DNA of 64,000 nucleotides. Source: Botryotinia globosa (taxonomy: Eukaryota > Ascomycota > Leotiomycetes > Helotiales > Sclerotiniaceae). The position numbers and the translations under genes are program-made. Below are positions 23,888 to 35,760 of this stretch, one piece after another. The notes under the pieces were generated by a model. That model made no database searches. It had not been told where the DNA came from and worked only from the letters and a program-made list of their open reading frames with translations. Position 1 is the first letter of the stretch; every line of letters begins with the position of its first letter. The stretch spans positions 209,670 through 273,669 of the forward strand of contig RCSZ01000025.1 of assembly GCA_014898425.1 (NCBI GenBank), read 5' to 3'.

Positions 23888-24046
23888 TAATATTATCATA
23901 GGGATAATGAAGATAATATAATATTACAGTTTATAATATTGTAATATTACTTGAGATTCTAAAAGCTAAGGCTATGATATCGTCATACTATAATGCCGAA
24001 GCACTAGCGCAAGCGCTAGTGCGGTCACATAATCCCTGTCCCGACA
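23888..24046 (-). repeat. 5' LTR of the copia element (G+C patch preserved)
   Basis: On the minus strand it starts TGTCGGGACAGGGATTATGT at 24046. The segment 23970-24046 keeps normal composition, including a 22-bp palindrome at 24001-24022 (10-base arms GCACTAGCGC and GCGCTAGTGC, 2-base loop). Confidence 0.75.
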
Positions 24047-24077
24047 AATAGAATAATAGAATAATAGAATAATAGAG
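24047..24077. repeat. AATAGAAT-type microsatellite
   Basis: Short tandem AATAGAAT/AATAATAG units directly abut the outer edge of the copia 5' LTR. They may hide the original target duplication. Confidence 0.6.
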
Positions 24078-24205
24078 TTTCTGCTTATAAACTCTTATTT
24101 TTATGTTTATTCAGATTCTGATATTATACTTTTTTAAGGCAATTATATCTTAGATATCAAAATTCCTATTTTCAAATATATCTTTTCAATTTCGACAATC
24201 GATTT

Positions 24206-24762
24206 TGTTACGTGCATGGAACCAATACGCATGGAACCAATAGAAGTCATAAGCTTTACCACTACGCCATGCATGCAATCTAGTCAAAAGGCATAGTATC
24301 AGGGATTGAAATCCTGATAGTTTATTACTATATATATATTCTAATAAAGTTTTTCTCTTTTATTCTTTTCGTTCTGAAAAGATTAATTATAGAAATATTT
24401 ATTTATATAGTTAACCATATAATATATAATATATTAATTGTATTAGCTATATTCTCATTATTAATAATCAATTTATTAATAAATTCAGAATATTCAATTA
24501 TTAAGTAGTATATCCTTGTCTTTGATTTATTTCTTATTAAAAATATTTATTGTATTTTTAATCAAACAAATTTAAATCAGAGATCCCAGAATAGTATCTA
24601 TTTAACTAATCCCTGATATTTTATTATATATATAAAATTAATATATATAGAACTAATAGAAATTATAAGTTTTACCACTATACCATACACGCAATCTAAT
24701 CAAAAGGCATAGTATTAGGGATTGAAGTCCTGATAGCTTATTACTATATATATATTCTAATA
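24206..24762 (-). mobile_element. TRIM-like element with perfect target duplication
   Basis: The terminal direct repeats are 24206-24346 and 24622-24762, both 141 bp, TG..CA after allowing transitions. GATTT at 24201-24205 and 24763-24767 is an exact 5-bp duplication. The left repeat is well preserved (TGTTACGTGCATGGAACC), with a 14-bp internal duplication of GCATGGAACCAATA. The right one is decayed by transitions only. On the minus strand the internal part begins with TATCAGGGATT close to the LTR edge, a possible primer-binding region. It ends in a purine run on that strand next to the other repeat. There are no genes. Confidence 0.85.
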
Positions 24763-24767
24763 GATTT

Positions 24768-26111
24768 GATTATTATTATGAGATTTACTCTAAAAATAAT
24801 TTCAAAGCTTATAAATAGTTAATTATTTTAATTCAGAAAATTTCGATTGCTTTACTAATTTAAATAAAATTATATATTGAATTAAAATAATTTCTTTTTC
24901 ATTCAATCATTTTAATTAATTAAGTTCTAATTAATAAAAAGTTTTATATATTACTTATCATTAATAAAAAAGAAACTTATATATATATATTATTTAAAAA
25001 AATTCAATATATTTATATAAATATATAATCATTTATTCAAAAAATCAATATATAATATATTAAGTATATGAAAACTTAGTTTGCTTTTACAATATTATTA
25101 AATCTTCTTTTATTATTAGAAAACAAATCGAATAATTTGTTATTAAATTTCTTATTCTTTAATTTGAATTATTATATTTATATATAATATGAATAATCGA
25201 AAGCTAGATGAATAAGTTAGTATAAATTATATTAAGAGTAATCAGCTTCTATAGTACAAACACTATAGCTCAATTTAATTCAATTGATTTTAATATAGAA
25301 GAATAAGATAAATATATCTTATAAATTATATAGATTTATTATAGCTTTTTTTTAATTATAAAATCATATAATGAAATATATAGTAAAACTAATTATTTAA
25401 TTCCTTATTATAACTAATATTATTGATTTATTATATATTAAAATATAATATAGAATATAATCTAATAATATTATAGTGTATCATTTGAATATTTTCACTC
25501 AGAATAATATTAAATGATGATAATTAGATATATTTGTATACTTAAATCTATATTTTTATTTAGATTTTTATACATATTTTATTTTATCTATTAATTGTAT
25601 ATCATTTTATAAATACTAATATTAAGTTTAATTCTAATTTAAATTTTAATAATCTCATTTATTAAAAAGAGATAATAGAGAAATAAAGAAATAAAGAGCA
25701 TAGAATAATACTTAGAGATATTTAGAGATTAAAAATAATATATAATAATAGTATAGTTGTGATAATTAAAACTCAAATAATATATTTCAAATATTATTCT
25801 AAAACAAAATTTATTAGAAGTAGTCAGTTTCCGTAGTTTTAATACTATGGTCTAATTAATACTAATATCAATTTGTAAAATGATTATATTTCAAAGAGAA
25901 TATAATTATGTTTTAGCTCTCTCTTTAGTTAAAATATAATATAATAAACTATATTCTAAATTCAATTAATTCATTTCGTATTATAATCTATTTCAATAAA
26001 TTTTTTAAGATTTCTGTTTATAATTAGAATAAGATTTGAAAATAGATTCCAAGAAAAGATTAAAAGAAATAATTAATAGAAGTAATTGAATATAAGAACT
26101 AAGGCCATTGC
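24768..26111. other. A+T-rich tract with a diverged direct repeat
   Basis: A segment of about 40 bp at 25232 (AATCAGCTTCTATAGTAC) recurs in diverged form at 25818 (AGTCAGTTTCCGTAG), about 585 bp apart in the same orientation. It may be the ends of another small LTR-type element. Nothing else was recognised. Confidence 0.35.
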
Positions 26112-26365
26112 TGTTAGAATAGATAATAGTAATGAATCAACTTAGTATATTATAATATAAAGACTTTTCATTAATTCTTCTAAATTATGAAAAGCATATA
26201 ATTTATAGATGGCAGGTTGCTTTCAATATAAGGGTTTGAGATAAGAGATTAAGTTTTTAGAGTCTTATAGAACAAAAGGAGTCTGAGATATAAAGTGGGC
26301 CTGGAGGCCTCTTATTATATAGCTTTATATACCTTATGAAACCTTATAACCTTATAATCTTAACA
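26112..26365 (+). mobile_element. Solo LTR, 254 bp
   Basis: It starts TGTTAGAATAGATAATAG and ends TTAACA, the TG..CA form of LTRs. Flanking pentamers are ATTGC (26107-26111) and ATCGC (26366-26370), a target duplication differing by one C/T. The preserved block GTGGGCCTGGAGGCC is unusual here. A relative lies at 12237-12485. No internal region adjoins it, so it probably arose by LTR-LTR recombination. Confidence 0.65.
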
Positions 26366-26370
26366 ATCGC

Positions 26371-28445
26371 TCATCATACACCTCAGCGAGATTTAATTAG
26401 CTACTTTATTTCCTATATTCTATTTTAATAAAATAATTAAGATTGATAATAAAAATTGGATTTATAAATTAATTATATTAAAATTAATATATTTTCTGAC
26501 ATATTAGAATTATTTAAATATATAAACTAGAGAGATTATAGAAAAAAATTAAAGAAAATTTAGATGTATTATAATTCATTACTAAAGGTATATTGAAATT
26601 AAAATCAATTTGATAAAATAGGAAAAGGAAAGCTATTTATTTTATATAATATTTGTAAAAGCGATTTATAGAATTATAAGAACTATATTGAAAGATTAGA
26701 TTATTAAAAGAATGATTTTTAAATAAATGAAATATATATTTGAAATTAAGATTTTAATATATATAATATATTGAGAATTATATTAATATGAATATGAAAG
26801 ATATATAAAATATTTAGATTTTTTATTTTAAGAATATAATTAAAAAAGAGATTAGATTTTTTATATAGATATTAAAAGTAGGTGATGAGTAATATTACTA
26901 TTATCAAATTATAAGAAAGGAATTGAAGATTAATTATATCTACGAATTCTAGCTTTTAATTATAATCTATAAATTTCAATCATATTTGTTGGAAAATATA
27001 TAAATTATTTATATACTATATATATAAAAATTCAATATGTAGATTCTATATTTATATATATATAACTTACTATCTATTTTTGATAATATTATTAGACTTC
27101 CAATTATAAACGATAGAGTTATAACTTAAATTATCTATTTAGATTATTAATAAAATAAATTATAATTTATATAATAAAAATCCAAATTTTAAAAATATTT
27201 TAATACAATAAAAGTAATATTTCAAACTTATAATAATATAATAGTAATTTGTTATATATATTAATATAATATTGATTAGTAAATACTTAATAAATGTTAA
27301 AGATTGAGTATTATTAGATGCTCTTGATTAAAGCAAGAGAATTATATCAATATTATAAAGTTATAAAAATTTAGTTGTATAAACTAAATTCCATTTTAAA
27401 AAGAAAACAAATTTAGAAAACTTCAAAATATCTATTTTTAACAGCCTTAATAAAATTATTATAAAAGTAATGCTTTAAAGAAACTTGATAATTTAAATGA
27501 TTAATTATAAATTATTCTTTGAAAAAAGAATTCTTTCAACTTTTGATTTCTATATAAATGATTAGTCAAATTATATTATGAAATAGAATTATATTGTAAG
27601 GGATTTTCAAATATCTTTTTTTTCACTAATTAAATAATGAGAAATTAATACTTCGTTTTAAACTGAATAATAACTATTATATAAATCATTTCTTAGCAAT
27701 TTTGAATTTATATATTTAGAATTTATTCAATGTAATTCAACATACATTCCGTTATTTGATTTTCTTTAATTATTATAATATTTAGAATTATATCAAAATA
27801 ATCTTCTAGAATTAGTTCTTATTTCAAACTTAAATTTATTTTGTAGTGTTTTAGACATTGTGAATTCAAAGATTCTTTTTAATTAAAAATGAATTAAGTA
27901 GATGTTATCTACTTACTTTTTAATGATTTGTTTATAGAGTTTAATTCGTTTTAAAATCTTAATATTATTAAAAGAAAGGACTGATTTATAATCTTATTTT
28001 AGATTAGATTAGTTTTATAGTAATCGTGTACTTCTATTTGGTCGATCTTAAAAATGTATTTAAATAAACTATTTCATTACCTTTTAGAAATTAGATTTTT
28101 TTTTGGATAGTTTTTTTAGAATAAACTTAATAATTTAATTATTTATATATAAATGATATTTATAATAAGACTTTCTTTTTTTTAAAGAATTAATAAATAT
28201 GATATATATTTTTAAAATGTTCTTATCAAAAGGTTCTTGAGAATTTGTTTATTTTAGCTATAATTTCCAATATATTAGAATTTTAAAATATTAAGAAATA
28301 TTAAGTGAATATTTTATAATATATAAAATTTCTAAAATTAAATATATAGTTTTTATCAAAGGAAATATAAAAATAAATAAATTGATATAATTGTTTTGAG
28401 AATAAATATACAATTTTCTTTAAGAATAAATATATTTAAATACTA
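26371..28445. other. A+T-rich tract, no gene seen
   Basis: No coding frames or terminal repeats were recognised. Confidence 0.55.
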
Positions 28446-28448
28446 AGT

Positions 28449-28500
28449 TTTGGTGCAAAATGACTGTCGACCAAGTACAAGTGCCCTAGTACTGTAATTA
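28449..28500. other. Normal-composition patch of unknown origin
   Basis: About 50 bp including GACTGTCGACCAAGTACAAG and a CTAGTAC word stand out from the A+T-rich surroundings. A weakly similar word (AGTACAAAATGACAGATGCA) is at about 29929. It may be an LTR edge; nothing further can be supported. Confidence 0.3.
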
Positions 28501-29094
28501 AAAAAGACTTTTCGAGTAAACGTTATATAGTATTATATATAGCTTAAATCATTTAAGGTATAAAAAAGTAATTAGATTGACTTTCTTCTTCTTTTGATAG
28601 TTTATAATTAATTATAATAAGAATATCTAAATTTCAAAATTAAATATTTAAATTCTTTTAAGAAAATCTTAATATAATCGATAATTTAACATTCAAATTT
28701 ATCTTTTGTTTTGATATATAAGAAAATAAACTATAAATCATATATTTCAAAAATCATATAATTTTATTTCAAATAGTTGTTTTTATACTCTTATCTTATA
28801 TGTTTATAATAATTCAAATTAATTCTTCATTTATATTATCTTAAATATTAGAAAATAATAGAGTTATAATATAATCCTTAATATATATTAGAAAATCATA
28901 ATTATGAAAATAATAATTGATTAAAAGAGAGAAATAAAATATTCTAGATAATATCTAATATTATGCGAAGGAATACGAATTGATAAATACTAATTATAGA
29001 TAAGACTTTCTAACTCAGTTATAGATTCGCGTATATTGTTTTTATTATAAAAGTATAATAAAAGTAATCAAATTTAAAAAGCATTACAATTAAA

Positions 29095-29098
<4 letters not shown>

Positions 29099-29131
<33 letters not shown>
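29099..29131. repeat. (AT)n microsatellite
   Basis: An uninterrupted run of about 16 TA/AT units in otherwise featureless A+T-rich DNA. Confidence 0.85.
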
Positions 29132-29132
<1 letters not shown>

Positions 29133-29230
29133 TTACTTAAATGAATAAATATTAAGATATTTCATCTATATAATATAAGATATATAAATAATAAATATAA
29201 TTTGAATCTTTTATACGTAATTTTTATTTA

Positions 29231-29594
29231 TCCCCTAGACTGTCACTCCATGGCGCCAAATGTAGCCTGTATACAGCGGCAACCATTAATAATAATATTC
29301 TATTATAATAGATGAAATTTATTTATACTTAAGTATATATATATATATATATATCGATTTATATTAATTATAAGATTAAGATTAATTAGAAATATATAAA
29401 AGATAAAGATAAATATGATTTTATATATTTCGTATTCCTAAAAAGATTTCTAAAGATCTATATATAATATTATATTAAATCCTTTGAAACAAGAAATATT
29501 TTCGAAAAAATGAGTTCTCTCAAGATCCTAATGATTTGATTGGTCAATTAGATTCTTGTTAAGCGAAGGCGCCATAGAGTAACAGTCTAGGGAA
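29231..29594 (+). mobile_element. Deletion derivative of the TA-inserting TIR transposon
   Basis: The TIRs begin TCCCCTAGACTGTCACTCC at the left. The right end is the inverse with only C/T-type differences. TA flanks at 29229-29230 and 29595-29596. The interior matches parts of the 1.9-kb copy at 38060: the block around GAAATATTTTCGAAAAAATG, and the subterminal GATTTGATTGGTCAATTAGA followed by GTTAAGCGA. At 364 bp it is a non-autonomous, MITE-like internal deletion product. The left subterminal part keeps an ATG in the TIR (ATGGCGCCAAATGTAGCC). Confidence 0.8.
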
Positions 29595-29596
29595 TA

Positions 29597-30032
29597 TATA
29601 TATATAGATAATAAGTGATATCTTAATATTCTAATTCTTAGAATATTGTTGTTTTTAATAAATATTAATTAAATCACTTAATATTTTTACAATATTAAGG
29701 GAACTAATTATAATAATAAAATTCTATTATTATAATAAAATAATAAAAATTTAATAATATAAGAAAAATTTCTTATATTCTTTATTCTCTTTATATAAAA
29801 AAGAATATTATTATAAAAATAAAATAAAGAATTCTTTATTAAAAAGGAAATCCTTTATTAATTCTTTATTCAAAATAATAATTCATTATTTCGAAAAATT
29901 TGAAATATAACATAGAAGCTAATCTAAGTACAAAATGACAGATGCAATCTTGTATAATATTATTTTTCCTTTTTCTTTATTATAAAAATTGATTACAAAT
30001 CAATAAAGAAAATTGATAAAATCGATTACAAA
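29597..30032. other. A+T-rich tract, no gene seen
   Basis: No credible coding frame or paired repeat. Confidence 0.5.
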
Positions 30033-30290
30033 AACGTACGTATTATGACCTTGCGCTACCTACGTACAGGGGGCAGGAAAAAGCATAAATAAGTGGCTTG
30101 GGTCCCTATATTCAGATCTTTTTCTAGTACTCACTTTTATATATTTATAAGAATATATAATACAATATAATAATAATAAACTCTATTTATTCTATCAGCT
30201 TAAGCATCTAATATAGTATTATTTTAATACTATTCTCAATTCGGCTTAGCTTATCCCACGCTAAGCGAGTGACCAACGATAAATATTATT
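30033..30290. other. Possible solo LTR or promoter-bearing repeat fragment
   Basis: Normal-composition text reappears at 30036-30110 (CGTACGTATTATGACCTTGC, then AAAGCATAAATAAGTGGC and GGGTCCC) and at 30235-30290 (CGGCTTAGCTTATCCCACGC, then AAGCGAGTGACC). CATAAATAAG followed by a G+C-richer start-like region resembles an LTR promoter. No second copy was found, so boundaries and family are open. Confidence 0.35.
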
Positions 30291-30309
30291 AAAATCATTT
30301 TATAGAGTA

Positions 30310-30697
30310 ATAGTCGGCTCTTATAAGCGGCCTCCTAGTTCCTAGTCGGGGAAAGCGGTTGTCCCCGGAAAGCGATTGTCCCAAAAAACTTCGAAAATAC
30401 TATAATAATTGAATTATATCAACTACAACTTTTATAAACTATATAATTATTAATAAAATATTGATTCTTATTATTTATTTATTATATTTATTATAATAAA
30501 TAAAATTAAAGCTAAATACAATAGATAATATTATTGAATTTAATAAGATTATAATAATTCAATAATATCAAATCCACTATTCTTTTCTTTCAGAATTGAA
30601 TAAAATATACACCAAGATTTTTTGGGGACAATCGCTTTCCGGGGACAACCGCTTTCCCCGACTAGGAACTAGGAGGCCGCTTATAAGAGCCGACTAT
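30310..30697. mobile_element. TIR element with long, nearly perfect inverted repeats
   Basis: The arms are 30310-30388 and 30618-30697, starting ATAGTCGGCTCTTATAAGCG; they are essentially identical over more than 70 bp. TA lies at 30308-30309 and 30698-30699. Within each arm GGGGACAA.CGCTTTCC is present twice in tandem. The interior, about 230 bp, is A+T-rich and non-coding. Preserved G+C in both arms suggests insertion after, or escape from, the mutation that affected the surroundings. A decayed single arm is at 11264. Confidence 0.85.
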
Positions 30698-30762
30698 TAG
30701 TTTATAATACTTTTAATATGAAAATCAAATATAATAAATTATAATACTATTATTTACAAATA

Positions 30763-30973
30763 TGTAGTAAATCACGTAGTATTATAAGAAGAGTTGAATT
30801 ATCCCTGTCCTTTTATATACTACCTAAAGAATAGTATATATAGGGATTTTGAATATCTATAAGATCTTTATTAAACCCGAAAGAATCTGATCTCTTATTA
30901 TGTTATATAATATACTATATAAGTATAATCTTTAACCCCTATCAGTAATCTATTAGATTCTATATTCCTTATA
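30763..30973. repeat. Left LTR of the 10.2-kb element
   Basis: 211 bp, aligning end to end with 40801-41011; most differences are transitions. The left copy is the more A+T-rich in its 3' half. Confidence 0.85.
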
Positions 30974-33900
30974 TATTCTTTATTTTTATAAATTATATAT
31001 CAAAATATTAATATAAGATCTAAAACTATTACTTTTATTTAATATTCGTCATTCTATTTCATTAATTTTTTTATAATATAAATAACAAGTTATATTATAA
31101 TTTAATATAGTTATCCATTACCTTTAAAAAAGTTTTATTATTTACTATACTATATCATAAAACTATATATAAACATAATATTCTTTATCTATTTATATTT
31201 AATTCAGTTTTATTTGTTATATACACTATTATTGATTTTCCTTTCCTTTTTGAATTTCATTGTTTTTTTATACAATTATTAATTATAAAATACTGAAATA
31301 TAATCATTTTATTTTATTCGAGCTTTTAATTCTTATAAAATTATTTATAATCTTCATTGTTATGAAATTGATGAATATTGATAGTATTAATATAAGAAAT
31401 AATATCATAAATTAATTAATTTGTAAAAAATTTCGGAGATATATAATAACCAATTTTTTCTAATTTTTTTTCTATATCAATGTTTAATTATTTGATATTA
31501 ATGCCTTTCTTTTCTAATTACTTTTTTCAATAATTATATCTCATAAATTATTTCTTTCAATTAGTATAATAATATAGCTTTTTCTCAATAATCTCTAATT
31601 CTTCTAATTAATATTAAATCCTTATTTTTTAAAAACCAAAAAGAATATAATCTTTTTCGATTTTTATCTTGTTTCTTCTTACTCTATAATATATATCAAA
31701 ATCTTTTATTAATAATCTCTTTATAATAAATAACATTAGGATATTTATAATTAGTTTTGGGTAGTCTTTATTTTATTAATCTTAATATATTTCCCTATTT
31801 TTCTTTAATTAATATAAAAATAATAAATACAAAAAAACGTTGAATATTATAATAGTGATAGTAATATTAGTAGTGATATGTTTGGAGAAGGGGAGATTTC
31901 TATTTGATATGAGGATAATATCTTTATTCTTAATAATCTTATTTCTTTTCATGATAAACTTGATAAGAAGATATATTTCCCTAATTTCAATTAGTTTTTC
32001 GAAAAAGTAATTAGTTTTATTAGTCAAATCTATAGATTTCCAATTATTATTGATGATTTTAGTTCGAATTATGTTGAAAAGAAAAAGTATTCTTTCAAAA
32101 AGAAGAAATGTATTATTATACTTTGATAAATAACTTATATTATTTTTACTTTAATTGTTTTTTAAATCAATTTTAATTTTAATATCATCAACTCTTTAAT
32201 TTGCTATCCTTATTTCCAATATTTTATATTAAACAAATCTTCGAATTGTTTCAATTACAATGATTTTATTATTTATCAAAACTATCGGGATTATAAAACA
32301 ATTTATTTTAAGAATTTATATAAATATTTTGAAAAAAAGCTTATTAGATTTAAGAATAATATTGATATTAATTAAACAAATTCCATTATTTATTAAAATA
32401 TAATTATCTTAATAAAAGTATCATTCTTTTTTTATTTGAATATAAAAAATACTAAAAGGATATACACCTAAATAAATATTTATATAAATAAATCGAAATC
32501 TATTTTAAGATTTGAAAATACAATTAATTCTTTTTATAATAACTTAATCGATTTATTGTTTATCAAATTATTTAGTTTATTAATAATCATTAAAAGATTT
32601 TCTGTTTTTTGGAGAGTTTTTATTCTCTAAATTCGAAATAATAACTAAAATTTTTTTTAAAACAATAACAATAACAATTCTATTTCTATTAATTTATTCT
32701 TTCAATCTATTTTTATTCTCTAGAAAATATACCTCCCTGCTTTTATTCAATTAGATATCGTTTTCAAACCTTTTTTAGTTTTGTTCAAAATATTTAAACT
32801 CTAGATTAGAAATATCCCTTTTCAAATATTCTTTAATATAGTTTTCTTTTATATCCTTTTTATTTGAATAGTTTATTCCATATTTATTCATTTTATTATT
32901 ATTATTGATTTTTGTAATAATTTTTTTATTTACCCTTTATCTATTATATATCTTTATACTATTAATTCTCAAATAATATTGATATATAATTCTTTTATAA
33001 TGAAAAGTTTTGATAATAAGCTTAATAAATTTTGAATAAATATTTTCAAATTTGATTGATATTTCTTGGATTTATATTTGTAAATAAATAAATATTAGTT
33101 TATCTATAACAATAAATCATACTTATAAATAAAAGAAATTATTAATATAAAGAATAAAGGTATAATATAACTAATATTAATAATTCTATTTGATATTTAT
33201 AACTTTATCAAAAATTGATAAAGCTATATTAATCGGATTCAATATATATTAATTAATTTTCTTAATATATTTATAAAGATTTTAATAATTTAATAGTAAT
33301 TGAAAATACTTAAATTTTTGTTAGATTAATATTTTCATTAGATTATTAGCTAGTATTTCATCTATTGATATATGAATAATAATAAAACTTCCTTTCCTAT
33401 ATTTCTATTATAATCATATATTTTGAATATCAATATAATATAATTTTATTCAGATTTTACAATTCTTTTTTATTATTAAGCAAATAATCTATTAATTATT
33501 ATAGAAGATCTGAATAAATATTATTTCAAGCTATATTTCTTTAAAATATCTTTTAAATATTATAACCTGTTTCACAATCTTTTTAATACTAAAAAATTCT
33601 ACTTCTATTATTAATATAATTATAATATCTTGACAAAAAGCTTTCTATATTATTAAACCTTTATATGTTAAGATTATATTTTTTTAAAATAATTATCTTA
33701 TTTCTAGATTATTAGTAAATAAAGAATCGGATATTATAATATATTATATTATATTATTATTATTTCTAATATATTCAATTAATAAAAATCTAATATTCTA
33801 AAAATAAGATATTGCTTTTAATATAATTATTAAATAGATAAAACTTGGGTTTCTCAAGAATTGCAATAATTTGCTTATAGCAAATATTATATTCATTTGA

Positions 33901-34999
33901 ATTATAATAATAAAATAAAGAATAAATCTGATTAGATTTTGAAACCTTTAAATACCCTTTTTGAATAATTATTCTTTATATCGGAATAAATTATAATAAA
34001 GTAAAAATATTAATAAATACTTTTCTTTTATAAGATTGAATCTTTTTTATAATCCTTTCAATACAAATATTATAAATAAATTATAGCTTTTTTAGTTTTC
34101 TATTTCTTATTATTCAAATCCTCAAAAACCATTTAATATTATTCAATTCCTTTAATATATATTAATACTCAAGTTTAACTATTATCTAATAAGCTTTTTC
34201 TTTATCTTTCTTTATATATATTATAAAATAATTATTTATGAAAAACAACAATCTCATTCTTTTATTTTTAGTATAATAAATATACAAATCTTTTTTATTA
34301 TCTTCTAAATTTAAGCACTTCAATTTCAATGTGAATTCTTTATATCAAAACATTATAAAATCTTTGAAATTATAAAAACCCTAATTTATTTTTATAATTA
34401 TATTCAACTGCTTAAAACCATTCGATAAAAAGCAAACAATAGATTTGAAGATATTCGATTTAAATATATTTATATATATATTTATTATATCAAACTATTT
34501 TACTTTCAAGTCTTCTTATACTACGAATACTATTATTATCCGAAATAATATTATTATTAGAATAATAATAAAAGTAATCTCAATAATTAAAGTATTTTAT
34601 AAATTCCTATATATTACTAATCTAATCTTATATCTTTTCAAATAATTCTTTAAATTTAAATTATAATTATATATTTATTTCAAAAATAATAAATGTATTT
34701 AGGCCTTAGATCTTTTAATAACTCTTTAGCAATTTATATTTTTGAGCTTTCGGATTCCTGATTTTATTATATATTTAAAATATAATCCAAAAATGTATTT
34801 CTTTAAATCTGTATACCTTATCAGCTTCTTTAATAATAGTATTATATATATATATAGAGTTGATAGGGTTTTATTTGGATTCAAGAAATCTTTTTTCAAT
34901 ATTGAAGTGGAAATAATTATTAATTTATAATTAAATATTTTGAATATAATATCTAATCTTTTCTTTCTAAATTGTTGTATAGATATAATAATGATTGTT

Positions 35000-35760
35000 T
35001 ATATAATTATTAGTATTTTATTTTTCAAATTAATATTATTTTCAAATTTTTATTCAAGCTAATTAGATATAATAATATTATTAAAGAATATTAAGAAGAA
35101 TGATGCTTTATTTTTGCTTAATTATTATAATAATAATCCTATATAGAAGTTTTCTTTTTTGATTATATTAAAATAATTAATAAACTTATTCTTTTTTGTT
35201 TCAATATTTAAGGGTTTTAGATCCGGAATAGCTTTTATCTTTTCATCAAAAATTATATCGAAAATGAAGCTGATTAATAAATTAGTTTTTTTTTCTTTTA
35301 TAGTTTTTGATATAGCTTTGATTTTTAATCTTTCTTTAATAGTAGTTTGAGCTTTAATCTGAGCTCTTTCAACTGATTATATTAACTACAATATTATAAT
35401 TCAAAGTTTTCTTATACAAACAATTGATTCAAAATATTCATTTTTTAATTTTAAACTTTTATTATAAAATAAAGATATAATTGGATTATAGAATATTAAT
35501 AATAGTTTTATAACTAGATATATAAAAATATTTATATAATCAAAGATTTACTCTTTCTTCTTCAAATCTTTTCTATTATTTTAAATTATTGAAGATTAAT
35601 ATTCTAATAATTATAAAATAATTCTTTTTATTATAAAGTTATTTCAATCAATATCAATCAACTCTAAAGTATTCTTAAATATCATCAATTCTATTAAAAA
35701 TACTTATAACTTACCCACCCCTAAATTTATACTCTCTTTAGAAATAAACTCTTTATTAAA
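35000..35760. other. Interior of the LTR element, not readable
   Basis: Only low-complexity frames occur here and elsewhere in the interior. A segment near 35338-35360 shares TTTAATAGTAGTTTGAGCTT-type text with 21046-21066 in the copia relic. This hints at a common coding ancestor (possibly integrase), without proof. Confidence 0.3.

Larger units (their letters stand above)
17780..24046 (-). mobile_element. Ty1/copia LTR retrotransposon, RIP-degraded
   Basis: Two 159-bp direct repeats bound it: 17780-17938 and 23888-24046. On the coding (minus) strand the LTR starts TGTCGGGACAGGGAT and ends in CA. Nearly all differences between the two repeats are transitions, with the left copy far more A+T-rich. 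The internal region is about 5.95 kb, a usual copia size. Orientation and class come from a minus-strand RNase H remnant (18082-18381) only about 145 bp from the 3' LTR, which is where copia pol ends. gag, protease, integrase and reverse transcriptase are not readable. The flanks (ATTAT left, AATAG right) do not show a clean target duplication. Confidence 0.75.

Noticed and set aside
12237..26365. One giant LTR element framed by 12237-12485 and 26112-26365
   Set aside because: The left copy is truncated and more diverged, and the right copy has its own flanking duplication, so it is better read as a solo LTR.
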